DNA from: Mucilaginibacter sp. SJ
GTDB taxonomy: Bacteria; Bacteroidota; Bacteroidia; Sphingobacteriales; Sphingobacteriaceae
Direction of reading: 5' to 3'
Assembly: GCF_028993635.1 (NCBI RefSeq)
Contig: NZ_CP118631.1
Span: forward strand, 5,084,001-5,148,000
DNA length: 64,000 nt
The position numbers and the translations under genes were made by a program. Positions 49,958-60,067 of this stretch are shown piece after piece. The first letter of the stretch is position 1. Every line of letters begins with the position of its first letter. The notes below the pieces were generated by a model. It was given only the letters and a program-made list of their open reading frames with translations. It was not told the origin of the DNA and did no database searches.

Positions 49958-51433
49958 ATGCCCTCCTCAAAAAAAGCATTAATTATTGGCGCCGGTATAG
50001 CGGGTATTGCGACAGCTATCCGCCTGGCGGTAAAAGGATATCAGGTTGAGGTTTATGAGGCTAATGGTTACCCCGGCGGTAAGTTGAGCCAGTTTGAGCA
50101 GGATGGTTACCGCTTTGATGCCGGGCCGAGCCTGTTTACCATGCCGCAATATGTCGACGAGCTTTTTAAGCTGGCCGGCAAAAATCCTTCTGATTATTTC
50201 AGGTATCAAAAGCTGGATGTTGTTTGCAGGTATTTTTATGAAGATGGTACGCGTTTAACCGCCTACGCCAACGCTGGCAAGTTCAGTGATGAGATACAGG
50301 AAAAGACAGGAGAACCTGCCGCAGCTGTAAAGCATTACCTTGATAACAGCAGTACGGTCTATAATATTACCAATCATGTTTTTTTAGAGCGCTCCCTGCA
50401 CCGGCTCAAGACATACCTACGCCGGGATACATTTAAATCAATATTAAGGTTTGGTAAGATAGATGCCTTTCGCACTATGCACAAGGCCAATGAGGCCTTT
50501 TTTAAGGATAAGAGGATAGTGCAATTTTTCGATAGGTATGCAACCTACAACGGTTCAAACCCTTATAGCGCACCGGCCACGCTGAACGTAATACCGCATC
50601 TGGAGCAGCATTTCGGCGCTTATTTTCCGGAGGGGGGGATGTATAACATAACTTCTTGCTTAGTGGCGCTGGCCGAATCATTAGGTATAAAATTTCACTA
50701 CAATAACCCGGTAGCAGAAATTGTATTGCAAGGTCACACAGTAAGGGGGATCAGGACGAATGATGGAGTAATTGAAGGGGATCTTGTGGTATCCAATATG
50801 GATATCTGGTTCACCTATCGCAAGCTGCTAAGCAGTCATCCCAAACTTCATCCTAAAAAAATATTAAACCAGGAACGAAGCAGCTCGGCCCTGATATTTT
50901 ATTGGGGAATCCGGGATCAATTCAGGGAGCTTGACCTTCATAATATTTTTTTCAGTGCTGATTACGAGGCCGAGTTTAATCACATTTGGCGGGAAAAGGA
51001 GATTTATCATGACCCTACCGTTTACCTTAACATCAGCTCCAAATATAAACACGATGACTCACCTGAGGGCTGCGAAAATTGGTTTGCGATGATCAACGTA
51101 CCTGCTAATACCTGGCAGGATTGGGATGCACTGATAGCCGGGGCGAGGGAAAATGTATTGAATAAGTTAAGCCGTTTGCTAAGTAAAGACATCCGCAAAC
51201 TTATTGTTACCGAAAGCGTCCTTGATCCGCGAAGCATAGAAAGCCGCACCTCCTCGTACCGCGGCTCACTTTATGGTCCCAACTCCAACAGCCGGTTTGC
51301 AGCATTTTTACGGCATGCCAATAAATCGTCTAAACTAAAAGGTTTATATTTTTGCGGGGGAAGCGTACACCCGGGAGGAGGGATCCCGTTGTGTTTGCTG
51401 TCGGCAAAAATTGTGAGTGAGTTGGTTGATTAA
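49958..51433 (+). CDS. Phytoene desaturase-type FAD oxidoreductase (CrtI/CrtD family)
   Basis: 491 residues from the ATG at 49958 (MPSSKKALIIGAG); a longer frame from 49874 would be encoded by the hairpin repeat and is rejected. The dinucleotide motif is ALIIGAGIAGIATAIRLAVKGYQVEVYEA, then GYPGGKLSQFEQDGYRFDAGPSLF, the standard CrtI start. ATYNGSNPYSAPATLNVIPHLEQHFGAYFPEGGMYNI and the C-terminal GLYFCGGSVHPGGGIPLCLLSAKIVSEL complete it. It introduces double bonds in carotenoid synthesis. The CrtD (3,4-desaturase) subtype is likely but not certain. No other crt gene is in the window. Confidence 0.9.
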   Translation: MPSSKKALIIGAGIAGIATAIRLAVKGYQVEVYEANGYPGGKLSQFEQDGYRFDAGPSLFTMPQYVDELFKLAGKNPSDYFRYQKLDVVCRYFYEDGTRLTAYANAGKFSDEIQEKTGEPAAAVKHYLDNSSTVYNITNHVFLERSLHRLKTYLRRDTFKSILRFGKIDAFRTMHKANEAFFKDKRIVQFFDRYATYNGSNPYSAPATLNVIPHLEQHFGAYFPEGGMYNITSCLVALAESLGIKFHYNNPVAEIVLQGHTVRGIRTNDGVIEGDLVVSNMDIWFTYRKLLSSHPKLHPKKILNQERSSSALIFYWGIRDQFRELDLHNIFFSADYEAEFNHIWREKEIYHDPTVYLNISSKYKHDDSPEGCENWFAMINVPANTWQDWDALIAGARENVLNKLSRLLSKDIRKLIVTESVLDPRSIESRTSSYRGSLYGPNSNSRFAAFLRHANKSSKLKGLYFCGGSVHPGGGIPLCLLSAKIVSELVD

Positions 51434-51616
51434 AGGGAGGAAGATTGGAGTTTAAGTTACCAATATTCCCCCCTTTTGGCTATTATGTATGACAGTTTCT
51501 ATTAAATGAAAGTGTCAGTAAGTTTAATATAATAGATGTCCAGACTTAGGAAGTTCAAAGCTTCGTAAGTCTTCAACTGCTTTTTTAGTATCCATCGGAT
51601 CCAAAACTTCCCATGA

Positions 51617-52336
51617 AATAATAAAAGGGGTGTCATGCTGAGGCCCTCGAAGCATGGCGGGTTGGGCCTCTGCGCACGAGTCTTCGACAGGCTCAGACTG
51701 ACAGGCCCTCTTTTGCCATTTCACCTTCACAGGCCACCGGATTTAATACTACCCATGACATGATTAAAACGGGGTGTCATGCTGAGGCCCTCGAAGCATG
51801 GCGGGCTGGGCCTCTGCGCACGAGTCTTCGACAGGCTCAGACTGACAGGCCCTCTTTTGCCATTTCACCTTCACAGGCCACCGGATTTAATACTACCCAT
51901 GACATGATTAAAACGGGGTGTCATGCTGAGGCCCTCGAAGCATGGTGGGCTGGGCCTCTGCGCACGAGTCTTCGACAGGCTCAGACTGACAGGCCCTCTT
52001 TTGCCATTTCACCTTCACAGGCCACCGGATTTAATACTACCCATGACATGATTAAAACGGGGTGTCATGCTGAGGCCCTCGAAGCATGGTGGGCTGGGCC
52101 TCTGCGCACGAGTCTTCGACAGGCTCAGACTGACAGGCCCTCTTTTGCCATTTCACCTTCACAGGCCACCGGATTTAATACTACCCATGACATGATTAAA
52201 ACGGGGTGTCATGCTGAGCCCGTCGAAGCATGGTGGGTAGGCCTCTGCGCGCGAGTCTTCGACAGGCTCAGACTGACAGGCCCTCTTTTGTCATTTCACC
52301 TTCAGAGGCCACCGGATTTAACACTCAGCAAGACAT
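51617..52336. repeat. Tandem array of five 144-bp repeats
   Basis: The word TGTCATGCTGAG recurs at 51631, 51775, 51919, 52063 and 52207, a period of exactly 144 bases. Copies 2-4 are almost identical. Each copy holds two facing arms (TGTCATGCTGAGG...CGAAGCATGG and GTCTTCGACAGGCTCAGACT) that can form a hairpin, plus a shared tail. The array fills most of the 918-base gap. An open frame runs through it with a 48-residue period, but only because 144 is a multiple of three. Confidence 0.95.
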
Positions 52337-52351
52337 GACGATTTATAACTA

Positions 52352-55300
52352 TCAGATCCCTTTCCTTTTCCTCCCGTTATAACTTGTTATAGTTATATCT
52401 GCTGTATTAGCATCTAATTCCAATATCCTTGACGATTGCGATAAATATGTTGATCCATAATAAAATTCGATATGCTTTTTGCCTCCGTTCTTAAGTATAA
52501 TATCAACATAAAAATCATCGGCCTTTAATTTAATATATCGCCTGGCAGAATTAGCGCCCGCTTTCCGGAATACTTTAATGCTATCCTGATTTTGGGTAGC
52601 TACTAAAACCTCGCCTCCTTTAGCCGATTGTATACTTGCCAGCCCTTTACCATCGCCCGCGACATAAACACCACTATTGACTACTGATAGCGGAGCAAAG
52701 CTGCCTTTTCCATTGCCTTTCATATATAAACCCATAAAAGCGTCATGCCTCCCGGTAAAAGGTTCCATACCAAAATCGTTGCCAACCATTATCAGGTCGA
52801 GATTGCCATCGTGGTCAACATCTTTTGCAATCATGCCGTACACCGGGGCCATTTGTGCATCTTGCGGTAGTGCACTGATACTAAAAGTACCAGTGCCTTT
52901 ACCGGTGATAAGGCTGGTGTTCATATCTGTAGCTTTAAGTACCACAGCACCTGCTTTGTCTTTTTCGCTCCAAAGGTCATTCATTGTCGCATGACCAAAG
53001 CCGCGATAGCTTGGATATTTTTTGCGGATGGAGATCAGCTGACTGATGAGGTCATCGCGGGTATGCATGGGGAAGGGTTTCTGTGAGCCGTCCTCATCCT
53101 TCATAAAGCAAAATATCATGGCATCGAAGGAGCCGTTACCATCCAGGTCTTTACCCATGATGGTCATGGGTTGTTCAAATGATGCTTTGTAGTTTGAGTT
53201 TTGGCCCAGGTTGCCGGCTACGTAATCAATGTTGCCGTCGTTGTTAAAGTCACCTGCAACTATGCTATTCCACCAGCCTACATGATCATCAATGCCCGAT
53301 TTGATCTTGCTGAAACCACGGCCGGTGTTTTTATAAAAAGTAACTGGCATCCATTCACCAACCACTACCAGGTCCGCCTTGCCATCCTTGTCAAAATCCG
53401 ACCAAAGCGCGTCGGTGATCATGCCGCTATGTATCAGGTCGGGGCAAAACTGGCTGGTAACATCCGTAAATTTACCGCCGTCGTTCCTGAGTAAATGGCT
53501 AACAGGTGATGAAGGGTAAGCTCCTGAGACTGATCTTGAACCTACAAAAAGATCCAGATCGCCATCGCCATCAAAATCAGCAGCACGTACACATGAACCG
53601 TTATCATATTCCACGGGCACCGCGGCAAGGTCGCGGGTGAAATGGCCTTTTTTATCGTTGATGTAAAGCCTGTCCTGAGCGGTGGTGTGCCCTTTCTGAA
53701 ATTCGTAACTCCCACTTGCGATATACAGATCGGGGAAACCATCGCCATTGGCATCAAACAGTAATGCGCCCATGTCTTCCTCTTCTTTAAAATCTTCGAG
53801 CACAAAACGGTTGTTATCCATAGCGAAATGACCGCCTGCATCCTGCATAAAAAATACCCCTTTGTTACCTGCGGAGCCTCCTATAAAAAGGTCGTCATAG
53901 CCATTGCCATCCACATCGCCAACGGCAATAGCAGGCCCATACTGGCTTAGCTTGTGCGGCAGGGTAGGCTGTATATTATAATCGATAGCGTCTTTTTCCT
54001 GATGCACGTATTTTATGCCTGTTTGGTTATCAGCCTCCTGAAACACCGGGATGGTTTTGCCGGATGCCTCTGGCGGAAAATAGCCCGACGCGTTTTTATA
54101 TTGTAATGTAAGCGTTTGGTTTGCCTTAACATTGGTAAGCAACTGGGTTTTACCATCGGGCCAGCGTACCCGCAATGAATCGACAGATGTAGTGGCCCCT
54201 ATGCCAAAATGCCCGCGGGCATCATCCGTACTCATATAACCGCGACAAGGCTGCTGGTCATAAAACTGCTGATTGCCTTTGTAATAAATACGTAAAGTAG
54301 CACCAATACCGCCAATATTTTTGTTGTCACCTTGTAGTGCAACGGTCAGGTAGTTGTGATCTTTGGCAACCTGCGTTTTGCTGTTAGCTGTGTTTTCATA
54401 AACAAAAGCATTGTCATCAATATTATTGATCACGAGGTCAAGATCGCCGTCATTATCCAGATCGGCATAAATGCCGCCGGTTGAAAAGGTAGGTTTCACA
54501 ATTCCCCAATCTTTCGACTGATCTTTAAACAAATACCCGCCTGCATTCCTGAAAGCATAACTCGGTGTTTTTACAACCGGAAATGAATCGGCCGCGGCCA
54601 AAGTAGTGTTCTCTTTAACGGTACGCCCCTGATCATTGCTGTACAGAGCATGATCAAGGTCTGTAACGTCGCGGGGATAACCGTTGGTGATCATCATATC
54701 ACGATAACCGTCGTTATCAAAATCGGCCACAAGGGGTGTCCAGCTCCAGTCGGTTTGATAAACACCGGCCTGGTAAGCTATTTCGCTGTATTGCGGATGA
54801 CCGGCGGGTGTTTGCCCCTGATTAAGCTGCAGCACATTGCGGATGTACTGGTGCTCGTATTTAAATTTGTTATTGTTGATATAGGTGATATAATTATCGC
54901 CTACAAGCATGGTTTTTTTACGCACATTTTCTTCGGGCAGCATCTCTAATGATATCAGGTCGGCCTTGCCATCATTGTTGATATCAACCATATCCGATCC
55001 CATTACCGACCAGCCCGTGTGTTTAAAATATTCGCCCGCGCGGTTGCTGAATGTGCCGTTTTTATTGTTCACCCACAATACATCGTTCGATATAAAGTCG
55101 TTACCTACATAAACATCCGGCCAGCCATCGTTGTTCACATCGCATATGGAAACCGAATTGCCAAAGCCTTCTATTAGTATCCCGGCTTCTTTGGTTACAT
55201 TGGTGAAGGTACCATTTCCGTTGTTACGGTAAAGGCGGTCGTTATTCTGTGCGCTGCCATCGGTTAATTTTGGGCGATAGGCCACCGGCGTTTCTTTGCC

Positions 55301-55909
55301 TAAAAAGTTGGTGAGCAGGTACATGTCAAGGTCGCCGTCATGATCGTAGTCGAAAAATACGGCTTGGGTACTGTAGCCGGTGTCCTGCAGGCCATAGGCT
55401 GCTGCCGATTCTTTGAAGGTTGGCACGCCATCTTTATTGGTTGCCTGGTTAATGAAAAGCAGGTTTTTGCGATGGTTGGGATCGCTTTTAAATGATGAGC
55501 AGACGTATATGTCCGGCCAGCCATCGTTATTGATATCAACTACTGATACACCTGCATACCAGTCGCCATTACCGGCTACGCCCGCGGCATCGGTAACATC
55601 TTTAAACGCAAGTGAGCCTTTGTTGATATATAATTTATTGGCAACCATGTTACCGGCAAAGTAAACGTCGGGCAGGCCGTCGTGGTTAAAATCGCCGATA
55701 CCAACACCGGCGCCATTATACAGGTAGGGATGGTTAAGGATGTTGATGCTGTCACTTTCGGTAATGGTATTCTTAAAATTAATACCGGTTTGTGAAGCAT
55801 CAAGCAGCTTAAAGAGCGTTGGGCCCGATGATTTTTTTGAACATCCGGCACCAAAAAAAAGTAACAATAAGGTAGATAGTTTAAACGCCTTGGGTAAACT
55901 TTTTATCAT
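52352..55909 (-). CDS. FG-GAP/VCBS and ASPIC/UnbV repeat lipoprotein
   Basis: 1185 residues from the ATG at 55909; upstream in-frame codons would precede the lipoprotein signal (MIKSLPKAFKLSTLLLLFFGAGCSKK, lipobox Cys near 23) and are left out. At least ten calcium-type FG-GAP motifs occur in two blocks, for example DFNHDGLPDVYFAGN, DINNDGWPDIYV, DYDHDGDLDMYLL, and later DVDGNGYDDLFIGG and DFDGDGDLDLFVGS. Between them lies an ASPIC/UnbV domain (IGGIGATLRIYYKGNQQFYDQ...GHFGIGATTSVDSLRVRWPDGKTQ). It is expected on the outer membrane. It diverges from a haloperoxidase-type gene. Confidence 0.92.
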   Translation of the reverse strand: MIKSLPKAFKLSTLLLLFFGAGCSKKSSGPTLFKLLDASQTGINFKNTITESDSINILNHPYLYNGAGVGIGDFNHDGLPDVYFAGNMVANKLYINKGSLAFKDVTDAAGVAGNGDWYAGVSVVDINNDGWPDIYVCSSFKSDPNHRKNLLFINQATNKDGVPTFKESAAAYGLQDTGYSTQAVFFDYDHDGDLDMYLLTNFLGKETPVAYRPKLTDGSAQNNDRLYRNNGNGTFTNVTKEAGILIEGFGNSVSICDVNNDGWPDVYVGNDFISNDVLWVNNKNGTFSNRAGEYFKHTGWSVMGSDMVDINNDGKADLISLEMLPEENVRKKTMLVGDNYITYINNNKFKYEHQYIRNVLQLNQGQTPAGHPQYSEIAYQAGVYQTDWSWTPLVADFDNDGYRDMMITNGYPRDVTDLDHALYSNDQGRTVKENTTLAAADSFPVVKTPSYAFRNAGGYLFKDQSKDWGIVKPTFSTGGIYADLDNDGDLDLVINNIDDNAFVYENTANSKTQVAKDHNYLTVALQGDNKNIGGIGATLRIYYKGNQQFYDQQPCRGYMSTDDARGHFGIGATTSVDSLRVRWPDGKTQLLTNVKANQTLTLQYKNASGYFPPEASGKTIPVFQEADNQTGIKYVHQEKDAIDYNIQPTLPHKLSQYGPAIAVGDVDGNGYDDLFIGGSAGNKGVFFMQDAGGHFAMDNNRFVLEDFKEEEDMGALLFDANGDGFPDLYIASGSYEFQKGHTTAQDRLYINDKKGHFTRDLAAVPVEYDNGSCVRAADFDGDGDLDLFVGSRSVSGAYPSSPVSHLLRNDGGKFTDVTSQFCPDLIHSGMITDALWSDFDKDGKADLVVVGEWMPVTFYKNTGRGFSKIKSGIDDHVGWWNSIVAGDFNNDGNIDYVAGNLGQNSNYKASFEQPMTIMGKDLDGNGSFDAMIFCFMKDEDGSQKPFPMHTRDDLISQLISIRKKYPSYRGFGHATMNDLWSEKDKAGAVVLKATDMNTSLITGKGTGTFSISALPQDAQMAPVYGMIAKDVDHDGNLDLIMVGNDFGMEPFTGRHDAFMGLYMKGNGKGSFAPLSVVNSGVYVAGDGKGLASIQSAKGGEVLVATQNQDSIKVFRKAGANSARRYIKLKADDFYVDIILKNGGKKHIEFYYGSTYLSQSSRILELDANTADITITSYNGRKRKGI

Positions 55910-56151
55910 GCAGATATGGTTAATAATTGAACGATGGTTTATGCTTTGGTTAAGCTTTAACTTATTGGTTATAATGCAATAAGCCACTGTAAAGAAAACG
56001 GATTTTACAATTCGGGTTTCTGCAAATTGTATCAAAAGTTAGTTAATTACTATCGGCACATACTTAAATATTGATTATCTGTTAGCTTTGATCTGAACCC
56101 CTGATTTGAGGGGCAGACCAATTAAACTGATCAAGCCGTTGCTGTTTCATC

Positions 56152-57471
56152 ATGATGAAGAGACTATATTTTGCACTTATCGTTATTATAACCTGCTCAT
56201 CATGCGGTAAAAAGAGCTGGGAAAAACCGGCCGAAAATCCGGATTTTATCCATCGGTCTATCAAGGATGTTACTGATGTGGTAAGGCACGATATTTATTC
56301 GCCGCCGGTTGCCAGTCGTATTTATGCCTATATCAGTGTGGCTGCATACGAGGCTGCGCGAAATGGCGATAATCATTACCAATCACTTGAAGGGCAACTG
56401 AACGGGCTCGACTCGGTGCCTAAGCCTATAGCCGGTAAAAAATACTGCTTTACGTTATCCGCATCACATGCTATTTTAACCGTTGGTAAAATACTGGTGA
56501 TGAGTGAGGGCAGGATAGAGGGTTTTCATGACAAACTGATGCAGGAGTTTAAAGATACCGGCATGCCCGATAGTGTGTATGATAACTCAATAGCATACGG
56601 CAAGCTTATTGCCGACAGGATCATTAAATGGGCGGGTAAGGATAACTATAAACATACCCGCTCATTATCAAAATATGATGTGCAAACAGATGATGCAAGC
56701 TGGAAGCCTACCCCGCCGGCCTACATGAAAGGTATTGAACCGCACTGGAACGAGATCCGCCCATTTTTACTTGATTCGGCGCAGCAATTTAAACCAGCCC
56801 ATCCCTTTACCTTCAGCAACATCCCCGGCAGTAATTTCTATAAACTGGCTATGGAAGTATATGATACCGGCAAGCACCTCACCGATGATGAGGCTACCAT
56901 TGCTACTTTTTGGGATGATAACCCTTTTAAGGTGAATATCAACGGGCACACCATGTTTGCCACAAAAAAGATCTCGCCGGGAGGGCATTGGATCAATATC
57001 ACAGCGCTGGCTTGTCGTAAGGCTAAGGCCGGTTACGTGAAAAGCGCTGAAGCTTATGCCTGTATAGCTGTAGTTATTGCAGATAGTTTTATAAACTGCT
57101 GGGACGAAAAATACCGGAGCAAGGTGATCAGGCCCGAAACCTACATTAACCAGTATATTGATCAAAGCTGGATGCCATTGCTGCAAACGCCGCCTTTCCC
57201 CGAATATACCAGCGGGCACAGTGTGGTGTCTACAGCATCAGCAGCCGTGTTAAGCAAATTATTTGGCGATGAATTCTCATTCATTGACTCAACAGAAATG
57301 GAGTTTGCTATCCCCGCGCGAAACTTCAAATCCTTTAAAGCCGCGGCCGAAGAGGCCGCCATCAGCAGGTTTTATGGCGGCATCCATTATATGCCATCTA
57401 TAACTAATGGCGTAGATGAGGGCGATAGGATAGGGCAATTTGCATTAACTAAATTGCATACTAAGAAATAG
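56152..57471 (+). CDS. Vanadium-dependent haloperoxidase-type PAP2 lipoprotein
   Basis: 439 residues with a lipoprotein signal (MMKRLYFALIVIITCSSCGKK). The vanadate/phosphate pocket residues are all present: KYRSKVIRPETYI (Lys and Arg), TSGHSVVS (Ser-Gly-His) and SRFYGGIHYMPSI (Arg and His). The family covers vanadium haloperoxidases and acid phosphatases, which share this pocket. Activity cannot be chosen from sequence alone. The start may be either of two adjacent ATGs (56152 or 56155). It diverges from the FG-GAP lipoprotein across 242 bases. Confidence 0.9.
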   Translation: MMKRLYFALIVIITCSSCGKKSWEKPAENPDFIHRSIKDVTDVVRHDIYSPPVASRIYAYISVAAYEAARNGDNHYQSLEGQLNGLDSVPKPIAGKKYCFTLSASHAILTVGKILVMSEGRIEGFHDKLMQEFKDTGMPDSVYDNSIAYGKLIADRIIKWAGKDNYKHTRSLSKYDVQTDDASWKPTPPAYMKGIEPHWNEIRPFLLDSAQQFKPAHPFTFSNIPGSNFYKLAMEVYDTGKHLTDDEATIATFWDDNPFKVNINGHTMFATKKISPGGHWINITALACRKAKAGYVKSAEAYACIAVVIADSFINCWDEKYRSKVIRPETYINQYIDQSWMPLLQTPPFPEYTSGHSVVSTASAAVLSKLFGDEFSFIDSTEMEFAIPARNFKSFKAAAEEAAISRFYGGIHYMPSITNGVDEGDRIGQFALTKLHTKK

Positions 57472-57619
57472 CCGGATGACTTTAGCCATCCTGTTAATTG
57501 TTTGAATGTAGGGACTAAAGCCCGATGAGTTTCTCTATTATGCAGTTAGTTAAAGTGGGGGGAATTAACCTTGAAGATTTTTTTATTATGCCTGAACAAT
57601 CCAAAGCAAATTTAACATC

Positions 57620-58921
57620 TCACATATGCGTTCCGGCCCAGTTGCGCAAACTGGTTATGGCCTCGTAAAGCACGCCGGCTTCTCCTCTAAAATCTCCGGA
57701 GCCTTTGGGTTCGCCCGTTTTAACATCATACCATTCAAAAAATCCCTTGTTTTTTAGTACGCGGTCAATCATCGGGCTTAATTCGTGGTAAGCCTCGCTT
57801 ATCATATTGTTTTCAATTAGCGGAACTATCATCCGGCCGCCAAACCAGGTCCAGTCGCCACCATTTTGATAGGTGAACGGCGGCATATTCGGAAATTCTT
57901 CAAGTGGATATGGCGGATAAACGGTAAGGCCGATAGTAGCATATTTTTCATGCGATGCTGTTTTCAAAAACTGTTTGTTTATAGCGATAATTTCCTTTTT
58001 GGTATTTAAGCCCGCTTTTACGGCACTTATGGTACCGCCAAGGTAAAGGATCTGCTTTTCATTAAATGAAAAGGGAAAAGGCGAGCCATCAAGATAAATG
58101 TGCGGGATATATTTGCCTGCTTTTGCGTCCCACAGGTGATTTCGGATTCTAATTTTCATTCCAACAGCCAGGTTCCCCCAATACCTGGTTGCTTTATAGC
58201 CGGCCGGTTTCATGGCCAAAAAATCATTTATGGCTAACAAAAACATCGCATTATCATAAATATCAATTGCCCATTTTGTTTTATCGTTGATAGCCACGCC
58301 CCAGCCGTGCTGGGTTTGTACGTCGCCCCAGTCAACAGTTGTAGCGCCAATAACTAAACCATACTTAGCCGACCAGCGATTTTTCAGAACGTAGTTCATT
58401 GCAGCTTCCATGCGCTGCAACACGGTGCGGCCACCGATGGTATCTGCCAAAACGCTTTTATCGCCGGTGATATCGATATATTTTTTTACCGCCTGGATCA
58501 ATGATGATTCCTGGTCGGTTTCGACCGTGTTTTTATGAATGGCCCAACCGGGCGCCAGTTCAGAATATAAATACTGATAACCGCCGTTTGCCTGATCTGT
58601 ATGAATAGCACCATCGGGAATATTGCCGTCTTTACCCTGAATTTTAAAAAACAGCAACAGCTTATCTTTTACCTCCTCCTTACTTCGTGCACGTAGTGAG
58701 CCTGCGATGAAGGTATTAAAATCGCGGATCCAGATTTCGCCATATGAAGTGCCGGCGGTAAAGCCGGTTAGTAAACGCAACGCCCGTGCTTCAACAGTAT
58801 CCAAACGGCTATCGTTCATGATCTGCTTTGCCAGCTCCTTTTCAGATGCAGGGCTTTGGGCTGCCAGAATACCGGGAACAGTAAGTAGTATAAAGAGTAG
58901 TAACGTTTTCAGCAGATTCAT
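57620..58921 (-). CDS. Secreted (alpha/alpha)6-barrel glycoside hydrolase, family uncertain
   Basis: 433 residues from the ATG at 58921, which gives a clean signal peptide (MNLLKTLLLFILLTVPGILAAQS); a longer frame from 58999 is unlikely. GEIWIRDFNTFIAGSLRARS, KIQGKDGNIPDGAI, NTVETDQESSLIQAVKKYIDITGDKSVL, IDIYDNAMFLLAINDFLA and PPFTYQNGGDWTWFGGRMIVPLIE are the pattern of six-hairpin glycosidases of the debranching-enzyme type. Candidate catalytic acids are in IRDFN and ETDQES. It diverges from a GntR regulator that probably controls it. Substrate unknown. Confidence 0.8.
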   Translation of the reverse strand: MNLLKTLLLFILLTVPGILAAQSPASEKELAKQIMNDSRLDTVEARALRLLTGFTAGTSYGEIWIRDFNTFIAGSLRARSKEEVKDKLLLFFKIQGKDGNIPDGAIHTDQANGGYQYLYSELAPGWAIHKNTVETDQESSLIQAVKKYIDITGDKSVLADTIGGRTVLQRMEAAMNYVLKNRWSAKYGLVIGATTVDWGDVQTQHGWGVAINDKTKWAIDIYDNAMFLLAINDFLAMKPAGYKATRYWGNLAVGMKIRIRNHLWDAKAGKYIPHIYLDGSPFPFSFNEKQILYLGGTISAVKAGLNTKKEIIAINKQFLKTASHEKYATIGLTVYPPYPLEEFPNMPPFTYQNGGDWTWFGGRMIVPLIENNMISEAYHELSPMIDRVLKNKGFFEWYDVKTGEPKGSGDFRGEAGVLYEAITSLRNWAGTHM

Positions 58922-59192
58922 AAAAAGCGATAATCGGGCAAATTTATAAGTAATTAACTGATTATTCAGCCCCTGGTGCTTTGGCCAAAGAATAGTCAAT
59001 GAACATTTATCATATTAAAACAATTAAACAGCCATTTGTACTAACATTTAAATTTCAATACCCTGAACTCGAATAATCAGCAAATCAAAACAGGTGATTG
59101 TTTACTTAATATACCATACAAGCATTTATAGCACGCACGGCAAATTAAAAACACCTGCTTAAACTATGTAAATACATGAAGAACCTTTTTGC

Positions 59193-59200
59193 TATCTTTA
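59193..59200 (+). promoter_or_regulatory. Weak -7 element before the GntR gene
   Basis: TATCTTTA matches TAnnTTTG at seven of eight positions, 37 bases before the ATG. The rest of the 315-base divergent spacer (58922-59236) is AT-rich and holds no gene and no clear operator palindrome. Confidence 0.35.
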
Positions 59201-59236
59201 CCGGCACTCATACCTCATTAAGGTTAGTAAATCATT

Positions 59237-59968
59237 ATGAAATTAGCTATCGACCACAAAAGCCCTATCCCCCTGCATATACAGGCCGAACAACTGCTTC
59301 GCGAGCTGATCAAAGACCCTGCTTACCAGGCAGGTAAATTATTACCAAATGAGGTTGAACTGGCCAAAAAGCTGGCCATATCCCGCACAACGCTGCGCCA
59401 GGCTATCAATAAACTGGTTTATGAGGAATTGCTGATCCGTAAAAAAGGCTTTGGTACCAAGGTTGCCAACTCAAGGATCAGTTCAAAATCAATGAACTGG
59501 CTCAGCTTTTCGCAGGAAATGAAAGCGAGAGGTATTACCGTAAAAAATTATGAGCTGCATGTAAGCTGGGTATTTCCTGATGAAAGTACAGCCAGCTTTT
59601 TCGATATCGGAACGGAGAAAAAAATTGTAAAAATGGAGCGGTTGCGGGGCAGCAGCGACAACCCTTTTGTTTATTTCATATCTTATTTTCACCCGCGGAT
59701 AGGCCTTACCGGCGAAGAAGATTTTAAACGCCCGCTTTATGAAATGCTTGAGGACGAATATTCTACGATAGCAAACTTGTCAAAAGAAGAAATCAGTGCA
59801 CTGGAAGCTAATAAGTTCATTGCCGGCAAGCTTGAAATTGAAACCGGCAGCCCCGTATTATTCAGAAAAAGATTTGTTTACGATCAGGGCGAGCGCCCCA
59901 TGGAATACAACCTTGGCTATTACAAAGCCGAAAGCTTTGTATATACTGTTGAAAGCCGCAGGACCTGA
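59237..59968 (+). CDS. GntR-family regulator with UTRA effector domain (HutC type)
   Basis: 243 residues. The winged HTH is PIPLHIQAEQLLRELIKDPAYQAGKLLPNEVELAKKLAISRTTLRQAINKLVYEELLIRKKGFGTKV. The UTRA ligand domain follows (MNWLSFSQEMKARGITVKNYEL, then KIVKMERLRGSSDNPFVYFISYFHPR and PVLFRKRFVYDQGERPMEYNLGYY). UTRA domains usually bind sugar phosphates or small metabolites. The divergent glycosidase gene is the likely target. Confidence 0.95.
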   Translation: MKLAIDHKSPIPLHIQAEQLLRELIKDPAYQAGKLLPNEVELAKKLAISRTTLRQAINKLVYEELLIRKKGFGTKVANSRISSKSMNWLSFSQEMKARGITVKNYELHVSWVFPDESTASFFDIGTEKKIVKMERLRGSSDNPFVYFISYFHPRIGLTGEEDFKRPLYEMLEDEYSTIANLSKEEISALEANKFIAGKLEIETGSPVLFRKRFVYDQGERPMEYNLGYYKAESFVYTVESRRT

Positions 59969-60067
59969 TCTGGAGGCTCCTAACGAAATAAGATATATGA
60001 GCAAGGTGTACCAAAGGTGCAAAAGGTTTGTAGAAACTTAAGGAATAAAAAAGCGGGGGAATGTGCG

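Noticed and set aside
51617..52336. CRISPR-like array
   Set aside because: The whole 144-base unit is repeated with no unique spacers, and no cas gene is present.
51760..52338. A 192-codon open frame with a perfect 48-residue repeat
   Set aside because: It exists only because the 144-bp intergenic repeat is a multiple of three and lacks stops in that frame. There is no promoter or signal, and the same repeat elsewhere (40568-40766) does not form a frame.
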